In this document: in pieces, positions 44,701 through 54,391 of the stretch
Layout of the letters: each line of letters starts with the position of its first letter
How positions within the stretch are numbered: position 1 is the stretch's first letter
Assembly: GCA_964495075.1 (NCBI GenBank)
Contig: CAZBUJ010000005.1
Span: 1 to 64,000, forward strand
DNA from: JAFGJQ01 sp964495075
Lineage (GTDB): Bacteria; Planctomycetota; Phycisphaerae; UBA1845
Direction of reading: 5' to 3'
DNA: 64,000 bases
The notes under the pieces: generated by a model
What the model saw: the letters and a program-made list of their open reading frames with translations, nothing else
What the model was told of the DNA's origin: nothing
Database searches by the model: none
Translations under genes and position numbers: made by a program

Positions 44701-45360
44701 ATGAGTGGTCGAATAGTGAAATGGCTCGTTGTTCCGGTCGTCGCGTGTTTCGTGATCGGTAACGCATGGGCGGGTGATGACAAGACGGCGCCCAAAGGCG
44801 ACGCGGAAGTCAAAGCGGAAATCGGCAAGCCGGCCCCCGATTTCACGCTCAAGGACGTGGACGGCAAGGAGCACAAGCTGTCCCAGTACAAGGGCAATGT
44901 GGTCGTGCTCGAATGGACCAACCGTCGGTGCCCGTATGTCGTGCATCATCAGACCAAGGCCCACACCATGCAGGGTACGGCGGCGAAATACAAGGGCAAG
45001 AACGTGGTCTGGCTGGCCATCGACTCGAGCCGTTACGCCGAGGAGCAGAAGGAATCGATCAAGCAGTACGCCGTCGACAACAAGGTCACAGCGCCGATCC
45101 TGATCGACGCCTCGGGCAAGGTGGGCAAGATGTACGGGGCCCGGACGACGCCCCACATGTTCGTGATCAACAGCGACGGTATCCTGGTCTACTCCGGCGC
45201 CATTGATGACAACCCGGATCCCTTCGCGGGCACCAAGGCCGCGACGCAGAACTATGTCGCCCTGGCGATCGACGCCTGCCTGGCCGGCAGGAAAGTGAAA
45301 ACGGCGACCACCAAGCCCTACGGGTGCAGCGTCAAGTATGCCAAGCTGGCCGGACGATAG
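44701..45360 (+). CDS. Exported redoxin (AhpC/TSA-like thioredoxin fold)
   Basis: A 219-residue protein. A clear signal peptide ends at NAWA (about residue 24). The redoxin domain begins IGKPAPDFTLKDVDGKEHKL; the active cysteine is Cys77 in NRRCPYV, where peroxiredoxins have T(P/T)xC. The conserved thioredoxin-fold segment GARTTPHMFVINSDG follows. Near the C-terminus a second conserved Cys209 occurs in YGCSVKY, probably the resolving residue. It likely reduces peroxide or disulfides in the periplasm. ATG 44701 is preceded by GGAGAG. It may be expressed with the CopD-like gene. Confidence 0.9.
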   Translation: MSGRIVKWLVVPVVACFVIGNAWAGDDKTAPKGDAEVKAEIGKPAPDFTLKDVDGKEHKLSQYKGNVVVLEWTNRRCPYVVHHQTKAHTMQGTAAKYKGKNVVWLAIDSSRYAEEQKESIKQYAVDNKVTAPILIDASGKVGKMYGARTTPHMFVINSDGILVYSGAIDDNPDPFAGTKAATQNYVALAIDACLAGRKVKTATTKPYGCSVKYAKLAGR

Positions 45361-45780
45361 GCCGGCCAGCAATCGTCCGGTGCATCGAAGGTCCGACGCC
45401 ACCCGTGGCCATCCGCTTGAAGGCCCCGGACAATGTAAGTCGCGTATGCATGACGCCCCTCCGCCCGCGGGTGTGCGAACGTGATGCGCGACTGACGGGG
45501 TCGTGGCAGACAAGACGATCGGCCGCCTCTTGGCATTGTCATCCTGGTCGCCGCGGCGGTCATCGGGGCGCGCACCGTCACGTGCTCTGGGGCACGGGCC
45601 GGCCGGTCGACGGGCTGGAGGTGCGCGACGTCGAGGACGGAGGCTGTTCGCGGGGCGGCGTACGCCGAACCTGTCTGGGCGGGTCGCCGGTCCGATAACC
45701 CACCCGAGTTTCCATTCAGAGCGGTTCGCTGCGGACCGATAAAAGCGTTGTCGGATTCCTCTGGTATCGGGAGGGCCCTG
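45361..45780. other. Intergenic region with two CCGATAA elements
   Basis: 420 bases ahead of the second sugar module. CCGATAAC at 45692-45699 and CCGATAAA at 45736-45743 (with TTCAGA 17 bases upstream of the latter) are candidate -10 boxes. A short hydrophobic-coding stretch (GIVILVAAAVIGARTV near 45533) has no start codon or ribosome-binding site and may be a remnant. Confidence 0.35.
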
Positions 45781-46845
45781 ATGGCCGACACGCTCACGGA
45801 GACGGCACCGGCCGCCGCCGCGCCGGACACATCCTGCCTCGTCGCTCCGCCCGGTCCGGAGCGGTGCACGGCCACGGCGGACGACCGCCTGCGGCCGGGA
45901 TGCGACGCTGCGCGACGCGCGGCCCTCGAGGTTCGGACCGGCGTGTCCCTGATCATCCCTGCGTTGAACGAAGAGGCCGGTCTGGCCAAGACCATTCGCC
46001 ACGCCCAAGAGATCCTCGACCGGTACGGCGACGAGTACGAAGTGCTGGTCGTGGATGACGGCTCGAGCGATCGCACTCCGGACGTGGCCCACGACAGCGG
46101 GGCCCGGCTGATCCAGCACCTGTACGGCCGTGGATATGGTCACGCATTGCGTTCGGGCATTCTGGCGGCCCGCCACGACAGCATCGTGATCACCGACGCC
46201 GACGGTACCTATCCAATGGAGCGCATCCCGGACCTGCTCGACACGTACCGGGAGGGGTATGACCTGGTCATCGGGGCGCGATCGGGCAAGCACTACCGCG
46301 GTGGGTTCGTCAAGGACATCGCGCGGCGGTTCTTCCGGCGGATGTGTGAATCCGCGTCCGGCACCCGGATCCCCGACGCCAACAGCGGACTGCGCGTCTT
46401 CCGGCGAAGCACGATCCTGCCCCATCTGCCCATGATGTGCACGGGGTTCTCGTTCACGACATCGCAGACGCTCTGTTTCATGCTGCTGAGCCGACCCGTG
46501 GCATTCGTGCCGATCGACTACCACGAGCGCATCGGCAGCACGAAGGTCAGGATCCTGACCGACTCCCTCCGGACCGCTCAGTACATCTTTCAGATGTACG
46601 CCATCTTCAACCCGGTCAAGCTGTTCTGGACGCTTGCCGTGTTTCCGTTTGTGACCGGGCTGGCGCTGCTGGGGCTGCGCGTGGGGGCGCTGCTGCGCGG
46701 GTGGAGCGGCCCCTGGTGGGAAGCGACGGTGCTGGGCGGCATCACGATGGCCCTTGCCGCCGTGTTGTTTGGCATGGGGTTCATTACCTTTGGCGTGGCC
46801 CGCCAGCGCTGGCCCGATGCGGTGAGTGGTCAGGGCACGGCTTGA
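45781..46845 (+). CDS. Family 2 glycosyltransferase (polyprenyl-phosphate type)
   Basis: A 354-residue protein; ATG 45781 follows GGGAGGG at about 7 bases. After about 50 unstructured residues comes a GT-A domain (VSLIIPALNEEAGLAKTI, VLVVDDGSSDRTPDVA, ITDADGTYPMERIPDLL, with the DADG metal site). The block IPDANSGLRVFRR is typical of DPM1-like enzymes. Two C-terminal transmembrane helices follow (about 280-340). It probably charges a polyprenyl phosphate. First gene of an operon with asparagine synthase and a GT39-type protein. Confidence 0.88.
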   Translation: MADTLTETAPAAAAPDTSCLVAPPGPERCTATADDRLRPGCDAARRAALEVRTGVSLIIPALNEEAGLAKTIRHAQEILDRYGDEYEVLVVDDGSSDRTPDVAHDSGARLIQHLYGRGYGHALRSGILAARHDSIVITDADGTYPMERIPDLLDTYREGYDLVIGARSGKHYRGGFVKDIARRFFRRMCESASGTRIPDANSGLRVFRRSTILPHLPMMCTGFSFTTSQTLCFMLLSRPVAFVPIDYHERIGSTKVRILTDSLRTAQYIFQMYAIFNPVKLFWTLAVFPFVTGLALLGLRVGALLRGWSGPWWEATVLGGITMALAAVLFGMGFITFGVARQRWPDAVSGQGTA

Positions 46846-46879
46846 CCGGCCGGTCGGCGACCGCCGTGGAGACGCTCCC

Positions 46880-48805
46880 GTGTGTGGCATCGTTGGATTC
46901 GCGCACCAAGGTCCGTTGCCGCACTGGCGCGAATCGCTCGAGCGGGCCGTGGACAGCCTGACCCATCGCGGCCCGGACGATCGCGGCATCCACTTCGAGC
47001 CGCTGGCGGCCGGCACCGTCGGGCTGGGGCACCGCCGTTTGAGCATCTGCGATCTGTCGCCCGCCGGGCGCCAGCCGATGGCCAACGAGGACGGCACGGT
47101 TCACCTCGTCGGCAACGGGGAGATCTACAACGCGGCGGAGTTGCGTGATGAGTTGCAGTCGCGCGGACACCGCTTCCGCTCGCGCAGCGACAACGAAGTC
47201 GTGTTGCACGGTTTCGAGGAATTCGGCACTGGCGTGTTCGAGCGCCTCAACGGCATGTTTGCCCTGGCGCTGTGGGACCGGCGCGCCCGGCAACTCTGGA
47301 TCACCCGCGACCGCCTCGGCATCAAGCCGCTGCTCTACGTACACCTGCCGCGTGGGATCGTGTTCGCGTCGGAGTTACGCGCGCTGGCGGCCTGGCCGGG
47401 CGTATCCCGGCAGCTCGACCTGCACGGGCTGAGCCAGTACCTGACATTCGGGTATGCGCTGACGCCGCTTACCCTGCTTCGCGACATCAGGAAGCTCAAG
47501 CCGGGGCACGCGCTGTGCTACGACGTCGAACGCAACGACGTCCGGGCCCACAGCTATTGGAGCCTGAGGGACGCGTTCGGTGTGAACAGTCGAATCCGGT
47601 CCAACGGTCAGCCGCTGGAGACTCGCTTCTGGTCGCAGTTGCGTGATTCCGTGGCTTGCCGCCGGATGTCTGATGTACCGCTCGGCTCGTTTCTCAGCGG
47701 TGGCGTGGATTCGACCACGGTGTCCGCCTTGCTGGGGGAGGCCGCTCCGACGTCCCATACATTCTGCTGCGATTTCGCGGAGTCGGACTACTCCGAGGCA
47801 CGGCATGCCGCGGCGTCGGCCCGATCGCTGGGGCTGCAACACGATCAGTTGGCCCTGCGCCCTCCCGCACCGGAGGTCATGGTCGACCTGGTCCGGGCGG
47901 CAGATGAACCCTTGGGCGACAGTTCGTTCGTGCCTTGCTACTTTCTTTCGCAGTTTGCCCGGCGGCGCGTCACGGTGGCGTTGTCGGGCGACGGGGCGGA
48001 TGAGCTGCTGGCGGGGTACATCACCTACCGGGCGAACTGGTACCATCGCTACGTGCGGCAACTCCCGGGCGGCGTGCGTCGCTGGCTGGCCGGTCCGGTC
48101 GCCGCGGCGATCCGGCCGGGCGGTGGGAAGGTTGGTCCCGCGTTTCGGGCGCGGCAGTTTCTACACGCTGCGGCACACAGCGGGGAGCGGGCCCACGCGC
48201 AATGGCGATGCCTGTGGCAGCCGGGCGAGGTCGCCCGAATGCTCGACCCGGACGTGATGGCGGAATTGCAACGGACCGGTGTCGACCCGCTGGCGGACGT
48301 GGAGGCCCGGTTCACCGAGGTGGCCGACCTGCCGTTTCTGCAGCAGTGCCTGTACGTGGACCTTTCGACCTGGCTCGTCGACGACATTCTGCCCAAGGTT
48401 GACCGGGCGAGCATGGCCCACGCCCTCGAGGTGCGGGTCCCGTTCCTGGACCACCGCCTCGTGAGCTGGTGCGCCGGGTTGCCGGCCCAGGTGAAGCTGC
48501 GCGGCGGCACCGGCAAGTGGATCCTTCGCGAGGCGTTGCGCCAGCAGCGCCCCCACCTGGTCACGCAGCATCGCAAGCAGGGGTTCAACGCGCCGGTCGG
48601 CCACTGGCTCAACGGAAGCCTGCGACCGTGGGCCGACGAGCGCATGGCCGCTTCGGCCGCCCGGCATGCCGACTGGCTGCGCCCCGACGGCGTCCATCAG
48701 GACTTCTTCCGGCAGCACCGGCTCGGTCAGGCCGATCACGGCTTCAAACTGTGGAGCCTGCTCTGGCTGACGGAGTGGTTCCGGCAGGTCGAACCAACGC
48801 TTTGA
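46880..48805 (+). CDS. asnB: Asparagine synthase (glutamine-hydrolysing)
   Basis: A 641-residue protein. GTG 46880 places Cys at position 2, the N-terminal nucleophile of the glutaminase domain (CGIVGF), with GGAG upstream. RHRGPDD-like SLTHRGPDDRG, GNGEIYNAAELRDEL and the synthetase P-loop SGGVDSTTVSAL are present, as are ALSGDGADELLAGY and the C-terminal HRKQGFNAPVGHWL. It makes amide bonds from Gln and ATP. In sugar-biosynthesis clusters such AsnB homologues often amidate carboxylated sugars, which fits the neighbours. It overlaps none and lies 34 bases after the GT2 stop. Confidence 0.95.
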   Translation: MCGIVGFAHQGPLPHWRESLERAVDSLTHRGPDDRGIHFEPLAAGTVGLGHRRLSICDLSPAGRQPMANEDGTVHLVGNGEIYNAAELRDELQSRGHRFRSRSDNEVVLHGFEEFGTGVFERLNGMFALALWDRRARQLWITRDRLGIKPLLYVHLPRGIVFASELRALAAWPGVSRQLDLHGLSQYLTFGYALTPLTLLRDIRKLKPGHALCYDVERNDVRAHSYWSLRDAFGVNSRIRSNGQPLETRFWSQLRDSVACRRMSDVPLGSFLSGGVDSTTVSALLGEAAPTSHTFCCDFAESDYSEARHAAASARSLGLQHDQLALRPPAPEVMVDLVRAADEPLGDSSFVPCYFLSQFARRRVTVALSGDGADELLAGYITYRANWYHRYVRQLPGGVRRWLAGPVAAAIRPGGGKVGPAFRARQFLHAAAHSGERAHAQWRCLWQPGEVARMLDPDVMAELQRTGVDPLADVEARFTEVADLPFLQQCLYVDLSTWLVDDILPKVDRASMAHALEVRVPFLDHRLVSWCAGLPAQVKLRGGTGKWILREALRQQRPHLVTQHRKQGFNAPVGHWLNGSLRPWADERMAASAARHADWLRPDGVHQDFFRQHRLGQADHGFKLWSLLWLTEWFRQVEPTL

Positions 48806-48880
48806 GCCGGGCGGTCCCCTTCTCCTATTGGACCTCATCCGGCGTCGGACGGACAACAAAAGGTAACGTCCCGCCCCGCC

Positions 48881-48886
48881 GATAAC
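48881..48886 (+). promoter_or_regulatory. Candidate -10 box of the GT39-type gene
   Basis: CCGATAAC (48879-48886), about 45 bases before the ATG at 48930. No good -35 pair is visible at the usual distance. It belongs to the recurring CGATAA series. Confidence 0.3.
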
Positions 48887-48929
48887 ATATACACGGCTTT
48901 ATGCGGACTCGCCGCTCCGGGAGATCGCC

Positions 48930-50540
48930 ATGCGCGCGCTGGATGACCGTGTCAATGAACTGCACGAGCGATCCCCCAACCGCCTGCCATGGCGGCTGCT
49001 GAGTGTCGTTGGCGTGGCGGCGCTGCTGTGGGAGGGCTTCGTTCTCACCGCCTCGCAGATCTGGGTGGCGCCAGACTCGGCCGAGTACATTACGCTCGGC
49101 ATCGGGATCGCGGACTCGCTAGACTTTTCGCACGAGTTCTTCCAGTATCGGACGCCCGGCTATCCGCTGCTGCTGGCCGCCATCTTTGCCGTCTTCAGGA
49201 GCAGCAGTCCGATCGGTATTCTCCTCGTTCAGCATGCAATGGTCGTTGGATGCGCAATCCTCACCACGCTGACGGCACTGACGCTGAGTCGCAGCAAGGG
49301 GGTGGGGCTGGTCGCCGGGCTGCTCACCGTGTTCGGTATTCACTTGACCGGCTACGCCAACGCGGTGCTGACCGAGGTGCCATACGCATTCGCGGTGACC
49401 CTGTGTGTCTGCCTGCTCGTGCACTACCACGCGTACGGCCGGTGGAAGTGGTTGGTGCTGGCGTCCATCGCGGCGGCGCTGGCCGCCCTGATCCGCCCGA
49501 CCGGGCAGATGATGCCGGTGATCTGCCTCGGCGTCGCGTTGCACCGGGCGTGGCGGCGCGGTCGGCCTGTCCGTGGCCGGCCGCGGAGTCGGCGCGGAGC
49601 GACCCTGGTCGGTCCGGCACTGCTGTCCACCCTTCCGGCCGCGATGCTGCTGTTTCCGGTTATGGCCCACAACTACCGCACCTTCGGACACTTTCGTCTG
49701 ACGGCGTTCGGTGGGGCCGTGATCTATAACCGGGCGGCGGGGGTGGAGGGGTTGAATTCGGCGCGCAGTCCCGCGCTGACCAAGTTGCAACGCGCGTTCA
49801 TCAAAGCCCGTCGGCAGAACCTGATCGACCCGGGCATCGGGTTCTATGACCACCCCTGGGGACTTTGGGAGACGGCCAAGGCCTACCGCGCGATTCAGGG
49901 CGCGACGTACGCCGAGACCTTCGCGGTCATGGGGGCGGCCGGGTGGGACCTGATGCGCGAGAACCCCTGGCTCATCGCGAAGCAGACGGCCCCGCACATT
50001 GCCGGGCTGGTGCTCAAGCCGGACACCGCGTATCTGCGTCAGCCGGGCGGCGAGACCGACCCTGACCGCAAAGCGGTCGCCATGTACGGCCGGCTCGTCC
50101 GGGATCGCGTCGGCGGGCAGACGATGGGCGAGTATCTGCCGCTCTGGTCTCATCCGCGGTTCTCGACGCCGGTCTGGGCGGGGATCACGACGTGGTATCA
50201 CCGGCACGTGGAGGCCAGACCGCCCCTGATGGGCGTGCTGGGATCTCCCTACGAGGAGTACGTCATCCTGGGTGTGATGGGGGCGGGCCTGGCTCTGGTC
50301 CGGCGCAACCGGGCGACCTGGCTGATCCTGTTGGTGACGGCCGGCGCGCAGATCGCGGTGTCGGCGTTCCTGATGGGGCCGTTGCCGCGGTATGCGGTTC
50401 CCCTTCACCCGATGATACACGTGCTTGAAGCTTTGGCGATCGTCACGCTGGCGGTGGCGGCCGCGGCTGTTCCCCTCGGCTTGATCCTCAGGCTTTTCGG
50501 CCGGCGATCAGGAGCGACTGTCCAGCAAACGATCGGGTGA
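48930..50540 (+). CDS. GT39/ArnT-type membrane glycosyltransferase
   Basis: A 536-residue polytopic protein, about 10 helices. The first external loop has the acidic site and motif of this family (VAPDSAEYITLGIGIADSL, then FFQYRTPGYPLLLAAIF). The domain LTGYANAVLTEVPYAFAVTL also fits. It would move a sugar from polyprenyl phosphate to an acceptor outside the cell membrane. ATG 48930 follows GGGAGA at 6 bases. It parallels the GT39 gene at 26-27.6 kb in the other sugar module. Its 3' end overlaps the convergent methyltransferase gene by 53 bases. Confidence 0.83.
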   Translation: MRALDDRVNELHERSPNRLPWRLLSVVGVAALLWEGFVLTASQIWVAPDSAEYITLGIGIADSLDFSHEFFQYRTPGYPLLLAAIFAVFRSSSPIGILLVQHAMVVGCAILTTLTALTLSRSKGVGLVAGLLTVFGIHLTGYANAVLTEVPYAFAVTLCVCLLVHYHAYGRWKWLVLASIAAALAALIRPTGQMMPVICLGVALHRAWRRGRPVRGRPRSRRGATLVGPALLSTLPAAMLLFPVMAHNYRTFGHFRLTAFGGAVIYNRAAGVEGLNSARSPALTKLQRAFIKARRQNLIDPGIGFYDHPWGLWETAKAYRAIQGATYAETFAVMGAAGWDLMRENPWLIAKQTAPHIAGLVLKPDTAYLRQPGGETDPDRKAVAMYGRLVRDRVGGQTMGEYLPLWSHPRFSTPVWAGITTWYHRHVEARPPLMGVLGSPYEEYVILGVMGAGLALVRRNRATWLILLVTAGAQIAVSAFLMGPLPRYAVPLHPMIHVLEALAIVTLAVAAAAVPLGLILRLFGRRSGATVQQTIG

Positions 50541-51255
50541 ACCGGTCGACGATTCGCGTGATGGGTAGCCCGAAGCGATCGAACAGTCGAATCTGGGCGG
50601 ACACGCTGTCCGCGGAGAGGTTTGTCTGTTTGAGGATCCGCCCGTTGAGCAGCCAGCCCAGCGCCCCCACCGCGTTTCGATACCGACGACGCACGATGGT
50701 GAAGCCGGCGGCTTCGAAGAGCCCGCTGAGCGACGCCTTGGTGTAACGCCGGTGGTGGCCCGCCGCCGCGTCCAGCGTGCCGAACAGGATCGGCATGGCA
50801 GGGACGTACACGATGAGCACGCCGCCCGGCTTGAGGGCGCCGGCCAGGTTGCGAATGGCCCCCGCGTCGTCCGCGACGTGCTCGAGCACGTTGAGGCAGA
50901 CGACCGCGTCGCACAGTCGGTGGAGGAAGGGTGTGAAGTCGTCGCGCCGCTCGATGTCCAGCCGCATGCATTCCACGCGGTGGCCGAGGAACCGCTGGCG
51001 TACCGCGCGGACGCATTCCTCGTCCAGGTCGGTGGCGATGACCGGGCCGTGCCGCAGCAGCTTCGGCGTGTAGATGCCATAGCCGACGCCGATCTCCAGA
51101 ATGCGGCCGCGCAGAAGATCCTTGAACGAGTTGTAGACCCAATCGTGGTAGCGCCGCGCATCCGGGAGCGCGCGGCTCATGGTTTGCCGGCCCAGCGGGA
51201 GGGGCTCGGGAGGGGCTGGGGGACGGGTCGGGCCGAGATCGAGCGTGGTCGTCAT
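50488..51255 (-). CDS. SAM-dependent methyltransferase
   Basis: A 255-residue class I methyltransferase: motif I ILEIGVGYGIYTPKLL, acidic residue in VIATDLDEECV, CDAVVCLNVLEHVAD, LKPGGVLIVYVP. A C-terminal part (about 190-250) has a hydrophobic segment of the type seen in sugar/lipid methyltransferases of glycan clusters. ATG 51255 (MTTTLDLGPTRPP) was chosen. CCGATAAT lies on the minus strand about 60 bases upstream (51321-51314). It is convergent with the GT39-type gene and divergent from the SLC13 gene. Confidence 0.85.
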   Translation of the reverse strand: MTTTLDLGPTRPPAPPEPLPLGRQTMSRALPDARRYHDWVYNSFKDLLRGRILEIGVGYGIYTPKLLRHGPVIATDLDEECVRAVRQRFLGHRVECMRLDIERRDDFTPFLHRLCDAVVCLNVLEHVADDAGAIRNLAGALKPGGVLIVYVPAMPILFGTLDAAAGHHRRYTKASLSGLFEAAGFTIVRRRYRNAVGALGWLLNGRILKQTNLSADSVSAQIRLFDRFGLPITRIVDRFTRSFAGQSLLIAGRKA

Positions 51256-51465
51256 GGATTGTCTCACAGCGCACCGGTCCCTCGCCACGGGCGGGCGCGA
51301 CCGGGCCTCCTGGATTATCGGCGGATCGGCGATCGCCGGTCGAGCAAACCATCGGCCGGACCGGTTTTTGACGGACGCCTGCCCAAGTTACGCGGTGAAC
51401 GAAGTTTGCGTTCAGGGGCGGCTCGCGCTATTCTTCGGTGACCCCGCTTTTGCAGGATTGACACG

Positions 51466-53226
51466 ATGGAACCGTCCCCGCTCGCCGGACGTCAGCCGAG
51501 GATTGACCAGCGCGTGGGATTCTGGCTCGGCCCGATCCTGTTCGTTGTGCTGCTGCTGTCGCCGCCGCCGGCGAGCATGCGCGAGGCGGTCCGGGAACGG
51601 TTCGCCCAGCCGATTGCCCGCGAGGCGGCCCGCCTCGTGCCGGCCGACCTCGCCGCCGACTCCGCCGCCTATGCCGATGCGCACGCGGCGCGGGTCGCGG
51701 AGCTCGTGGCGGCTCGCAGCCGGCTGATGATGGCGGCGGGGGCCGTCGCGGTGCTGGTGGCGTGCTGGTGGATCACCGTGGCGGTGCCGATTCCAGTAAC
51801 GTCGCTGCTGCCGCTGGTGCTGTTTCCGATCGTCGGGGTGATGCCGGTCGGCGACGCGGCGGCTCCGTATGCCAACAGCAACATTTTCCTGTTCATGGGC
51901 GGGTTCATCATCGCGCTGGGCGTGGAGCGGTGGCAGTTGCACCGGCGGATCGCGTTGCACGTTGTGCGGGTGGTGGGGACGGGGCGGGCAACGATTGTGC
52001 TGGGGTTCATGCTGGCCAGCGCGGGGCTGAGCATGTGGATCAGCAACACGGCGACGGCCATGATGATGCTGCCGATCGCGATGGCGATCATTACGGCGGT
52101 GCCGGTGCTGGGCGGCGACGACAACGGACGGTGGCACACCAACTTTGCGGCCGCCCTGATGCTGGGCGTGGCGTACGGGGCGAACATTGGCGGGGTGGGG
52201 ACGCCCATCGGCACGCCGCCCAACATTGCGTTTCGCGGGCAGCTCGCCCGGCTCTTTCCCGACGCCCCGGAGATCAGCTTCGGACAGTGGATGCTGGCTT
52301 TCGTACCGCTGGTGCTCGTTTTCGTGCCGGTGGTGTGGCTGATTCTGACGCGGGTGACATGTCCGGTGGGGCGGACGCGGATGCCGATCGGACGGGACGT
52401 GATCCGGGCCGAGTTACGGAAGCTCGGGTCGATGAGTCGGCCGGAGGCGCTGATGCTGGGCGTCTTCGTGTTGACGGCCGTGCTGTGGATGACGCGGAGC
52501 ATCCCGGTCGGCACCGAGAACTATGGCTGGTCGGTGGTGCTGGAGTGGTGGCTGGCGACGGACCCGGGTCGGCCGGGGCTGTTTCGCGGGGCGAACATCA
52601 ATGACGCAACTGTGGCACTGGCAATGGCGGCGCTGCTGTTCGTCATTCCGGCGCGGCGGGGCGTGGGGGGGCGGCGAGACGAGCAGGGGCAGCGGAACGG
52701 GCGCGGGCCGCGGGAGTACCTGATGGACTGGCCGACGGCCCAGCGGTTGCCGTGGGGGATCTTGCTGCTGTTCGGCGGCGGCTTCGCGATCGCGGCCGGA
52801 TTCCAGGTGAGCGGGCTGAGTTACTGGTGCGGCAAGGTCTTCGCCGAGGTCGGGCTGACGCAGCCGCTGTTCGTGGTGCTCGGTACGTGCCTGATCGTTA
52901 CGTTCCTGACGGAGATCACCAGCAACACGGCGACGGCCCAGGTCATGCTGCCGATCCTGGCTCGGGTGAGTACGGCGATCGGCGTGAATCCATTGCTGCT
53001 GATGCTGCCGGCGACCATTTCCGCCTCGTGTGCCTTCATGCTCCCAGTGGCGACGCCGCCGAACGCGATCGTCTTCGGCTCCGGCTACGTCGACATGGGC
53101 CGCATGGTCCGCAGCGGCGTCGTGATCAACCTGGTGGGCGTGGTGCTGGTGACGGCGACGTTCTATTTTGTCGTTCGACCCATGCTCGGGCTGGACGTTC
53201 ATGCGGTGCCGGGGTGGGCGGAATGA
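51466..53226 (+). CDS. SLC13-family (DASS) anion transporter
   Basis: A 586-residue divalent anion/sodium symporter, about 12 helices. The two SNT motifs that form the substrate and Na+ sites are present at 193-195 (MWISNTATAMMMLP) and 486-488 (EITSNTATAQVMLP). An N-terminal soluble insert (about 35-85) follows the first helix, and a charged loop occurs about residue 395-420. It would import di- or tricarboxylates, sulfate or phosphate. ATG 51466 has AGGA 9 bases upstream. Standing alone, it gives no clue to the substrate. Confidence 0.92.
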   Translation: MEPSPLAGRQPRIDQRVGFWLGPILFVVLLLSPPPASMREAVRERFAQPIAREAARLVPADLAADSAAYADAHAARVAELVAARSRLMMAAGAVAVLVACWWITVAVPIPVTSLLPLVLFPIVGVMPVGDAAAPYANSNIFLFMGGFIIALGVERWQLHRRIALHVVRVVGTGRATIVLGFMLASAGLSMWISNTATAMMMLPIAMAIITAVPVLGGDDNGRWHTNFAAALMLGVAYGANIGGVGTPIGTPPNIAFRGQLARLFPDAPEISFGQWMLAFVPLVLVFVPVVWLILTRVTCPVGRTRMPIGRDVIRAELRKLGSMSRPEALMLGVFVLTAVLWMTRSIPVGTENYGWSVVLEWWLATDPGRPGLFRGANINDATVALAMAALLFVIPARRGVGGRRDEQGQRNGRGPREYLMDWPTAQRLPWGILLLFGGGFAIAAGFQVSGLSYWCGKVFAEVGLTQPLFVVLGTCLIVTFLTEITSNTATAQVMLPILARVSTAIGVNPLLLMLPATISASCAFMLPVATPPNAIVFGSGYVDMGRMVRSGVVINLVGVVLVTATFYFVVRPMLGLDVHAVPGWAE

Positions 53227-53232
53227 GGGAAC

Positions 53233-53248
53233 AGCGAAGAGCGAATGA
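53233..53248 (+). repeat. Copy of the GCGAAGAGCGAA repeat after the SLC13 gene
   Basis: AGCGAAGAGCGAATGA, seven bases after the stop of the SLC13 gene, shares 14 consecutive bases with the copy at 56937. Confidence 0.5.
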
Positions 53249-53483
53249 GGGCGGACGGTGCGAGTCAGTCTGTTCGTACGTGGGGTTCTGCTGGATCATG
53301 GTCACCGCCGGGACCATAGGTAGTCTATCCGTAGAAAAGTCGTGTCGGAATGGCGCCCGAACGACGCGGGCGACAAGCGAATGCCGGCCAATCCCACGCT
53401 GGTTTTCTTCGGCTCCAACCGGAGTGCGCGTGCGACGCTGGCGGTCGGTGAGGGCAGGGCGCTGCCGATCAGGTCTCCGTTGA

Positions 53484-53978
53484 TCACTGCCGCGGGTCGG
53501 GAGTCTTGAGTATCTCGTCCGCCTGGGCGCGGCGGAAGGCCTGGAGTTTGTCGTACAGCTCGGGGCGAGTCGTGGCCAGCATGGCGACCGTAAACAGCGC
53601 GGCGTTGGCGGCGCCGGCGGCGCCGATGGCGAAAGTGGCGACGGGGATTCCCCTGGGCATCTGCACGGTGGAGAGGAGGGCGTCGATGCCCTGCAACGCG
53701 CCGCCGGGCATGGGGACGCCGAGGATGGGCAGAACCGTGTGGGCGGCCATGGCGCCGGCGAGGTGGGCGGCCATTCCCGCTCCGCAGATGATTGCCTTGA
53801 GCCCGCGCTGTGCCGCGGTGCTGGCATACTCGCCCGCCTCGGCGGGGGTTCGATGCGTGGAGAGTACGCGCACCTCGTGGCCGATGCCGAACTCCGTCAG
53901 CACATCCGCGGCTGCCCGCATTGTCTCCCAGTCGCTCTTGCTGCCCATCACCACGCCGACTTCGATCGTCTTTACCAT
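53484..53978 (-). CDS. purE: N5-carboxyaminoimidazole ribonucleotide mutase
   Basis: A 164-residue enzyme of de novo purine synthesis (PurE, class I), acting on N5-CAIR. Signature motifs are GVVMGSKSDWETM, VLSTHRTPAEAGEYA with the active-site His, IICGAGMAAHLAGAMA, LPILGVPMPGGALQGIDALL and VATFAIGAAGAANAAL. ATG 53978 follows GAGGA at 7 bases; CCGATAGC lies 26 bases further upstream on the minus strand. PurK is not adjacent, so it is encoded elsewhere. Confidence 0.97.
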   Translation of the reverse strand: MVKTIEVGVVMGSKSDWETMRAAADVLTEFGIGHEVRVLSTHRTPAEAGEYASTAAQRGLKAIICGAGMAAHLAGAMAAHTVLPILGVPMPGGALQGIDALLSTVQMPRGIPVATFAIGAAGAANAALFTVAMLATTRPELYDKLQAFRRAQADEILKTPDPRQ

Positions 53979-54206
53979 GCTGTCATCCTCGTTGCCCTGG
54001 TTAGCTATCGGACTGACTTCGCGTTCGCTCCGTCGCGCCGCGTTGTTCCCGCTCGGTTGCGCTTTGTCTCTGCCTGGGTGCGCGGCACGCATTGTAGTTC
54101 CAGGTCGAGACAGGTTGAAGCACGATGATCAAAAACCGCACCGGAACGGTCCCGATTAGCAGGTCCTAATAATCACGCTGAGCCGGTGCTTCGACCCCGC
54201 CCCCGA

Positions 54207-54235
54207 TTGTTGCGCGATTTGCGGGTTGCTACACT
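54207..54235 (+). promoter_or_regulatory. Predicted promoter of the six-haem cytochrome gene
   Basis: TTGTTG (54207-54212), 17-base spacer, TACACT (54230-54235). It lies about 150 bases ahead of the cytochrome start, with fair matches to sigma70 consensus. Confidence 0.35.
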
Positions 54236-54391
54236 GAAAAACGGCAAGAGGCGAGGCCGGTTGTTTCGTTCTGCCGGAGGGCCATGTCGGATCGCCGTTC
54301 ATACTTGTCCACGTGTTTCCGTTCGTTCAGACCGGCGCGTTTCGCCGGGATCCGCGTGAATCCACAGCGCGAGGTAGAAAGGGTGATGAGC

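Noticed and set aside
51458..51463. TTGACA adjacent to the SLC13 start
   Set aside because: It sits three bases before the ATG so it cannot be that gene's -35 box; no -10 follows in non-coding sequence.
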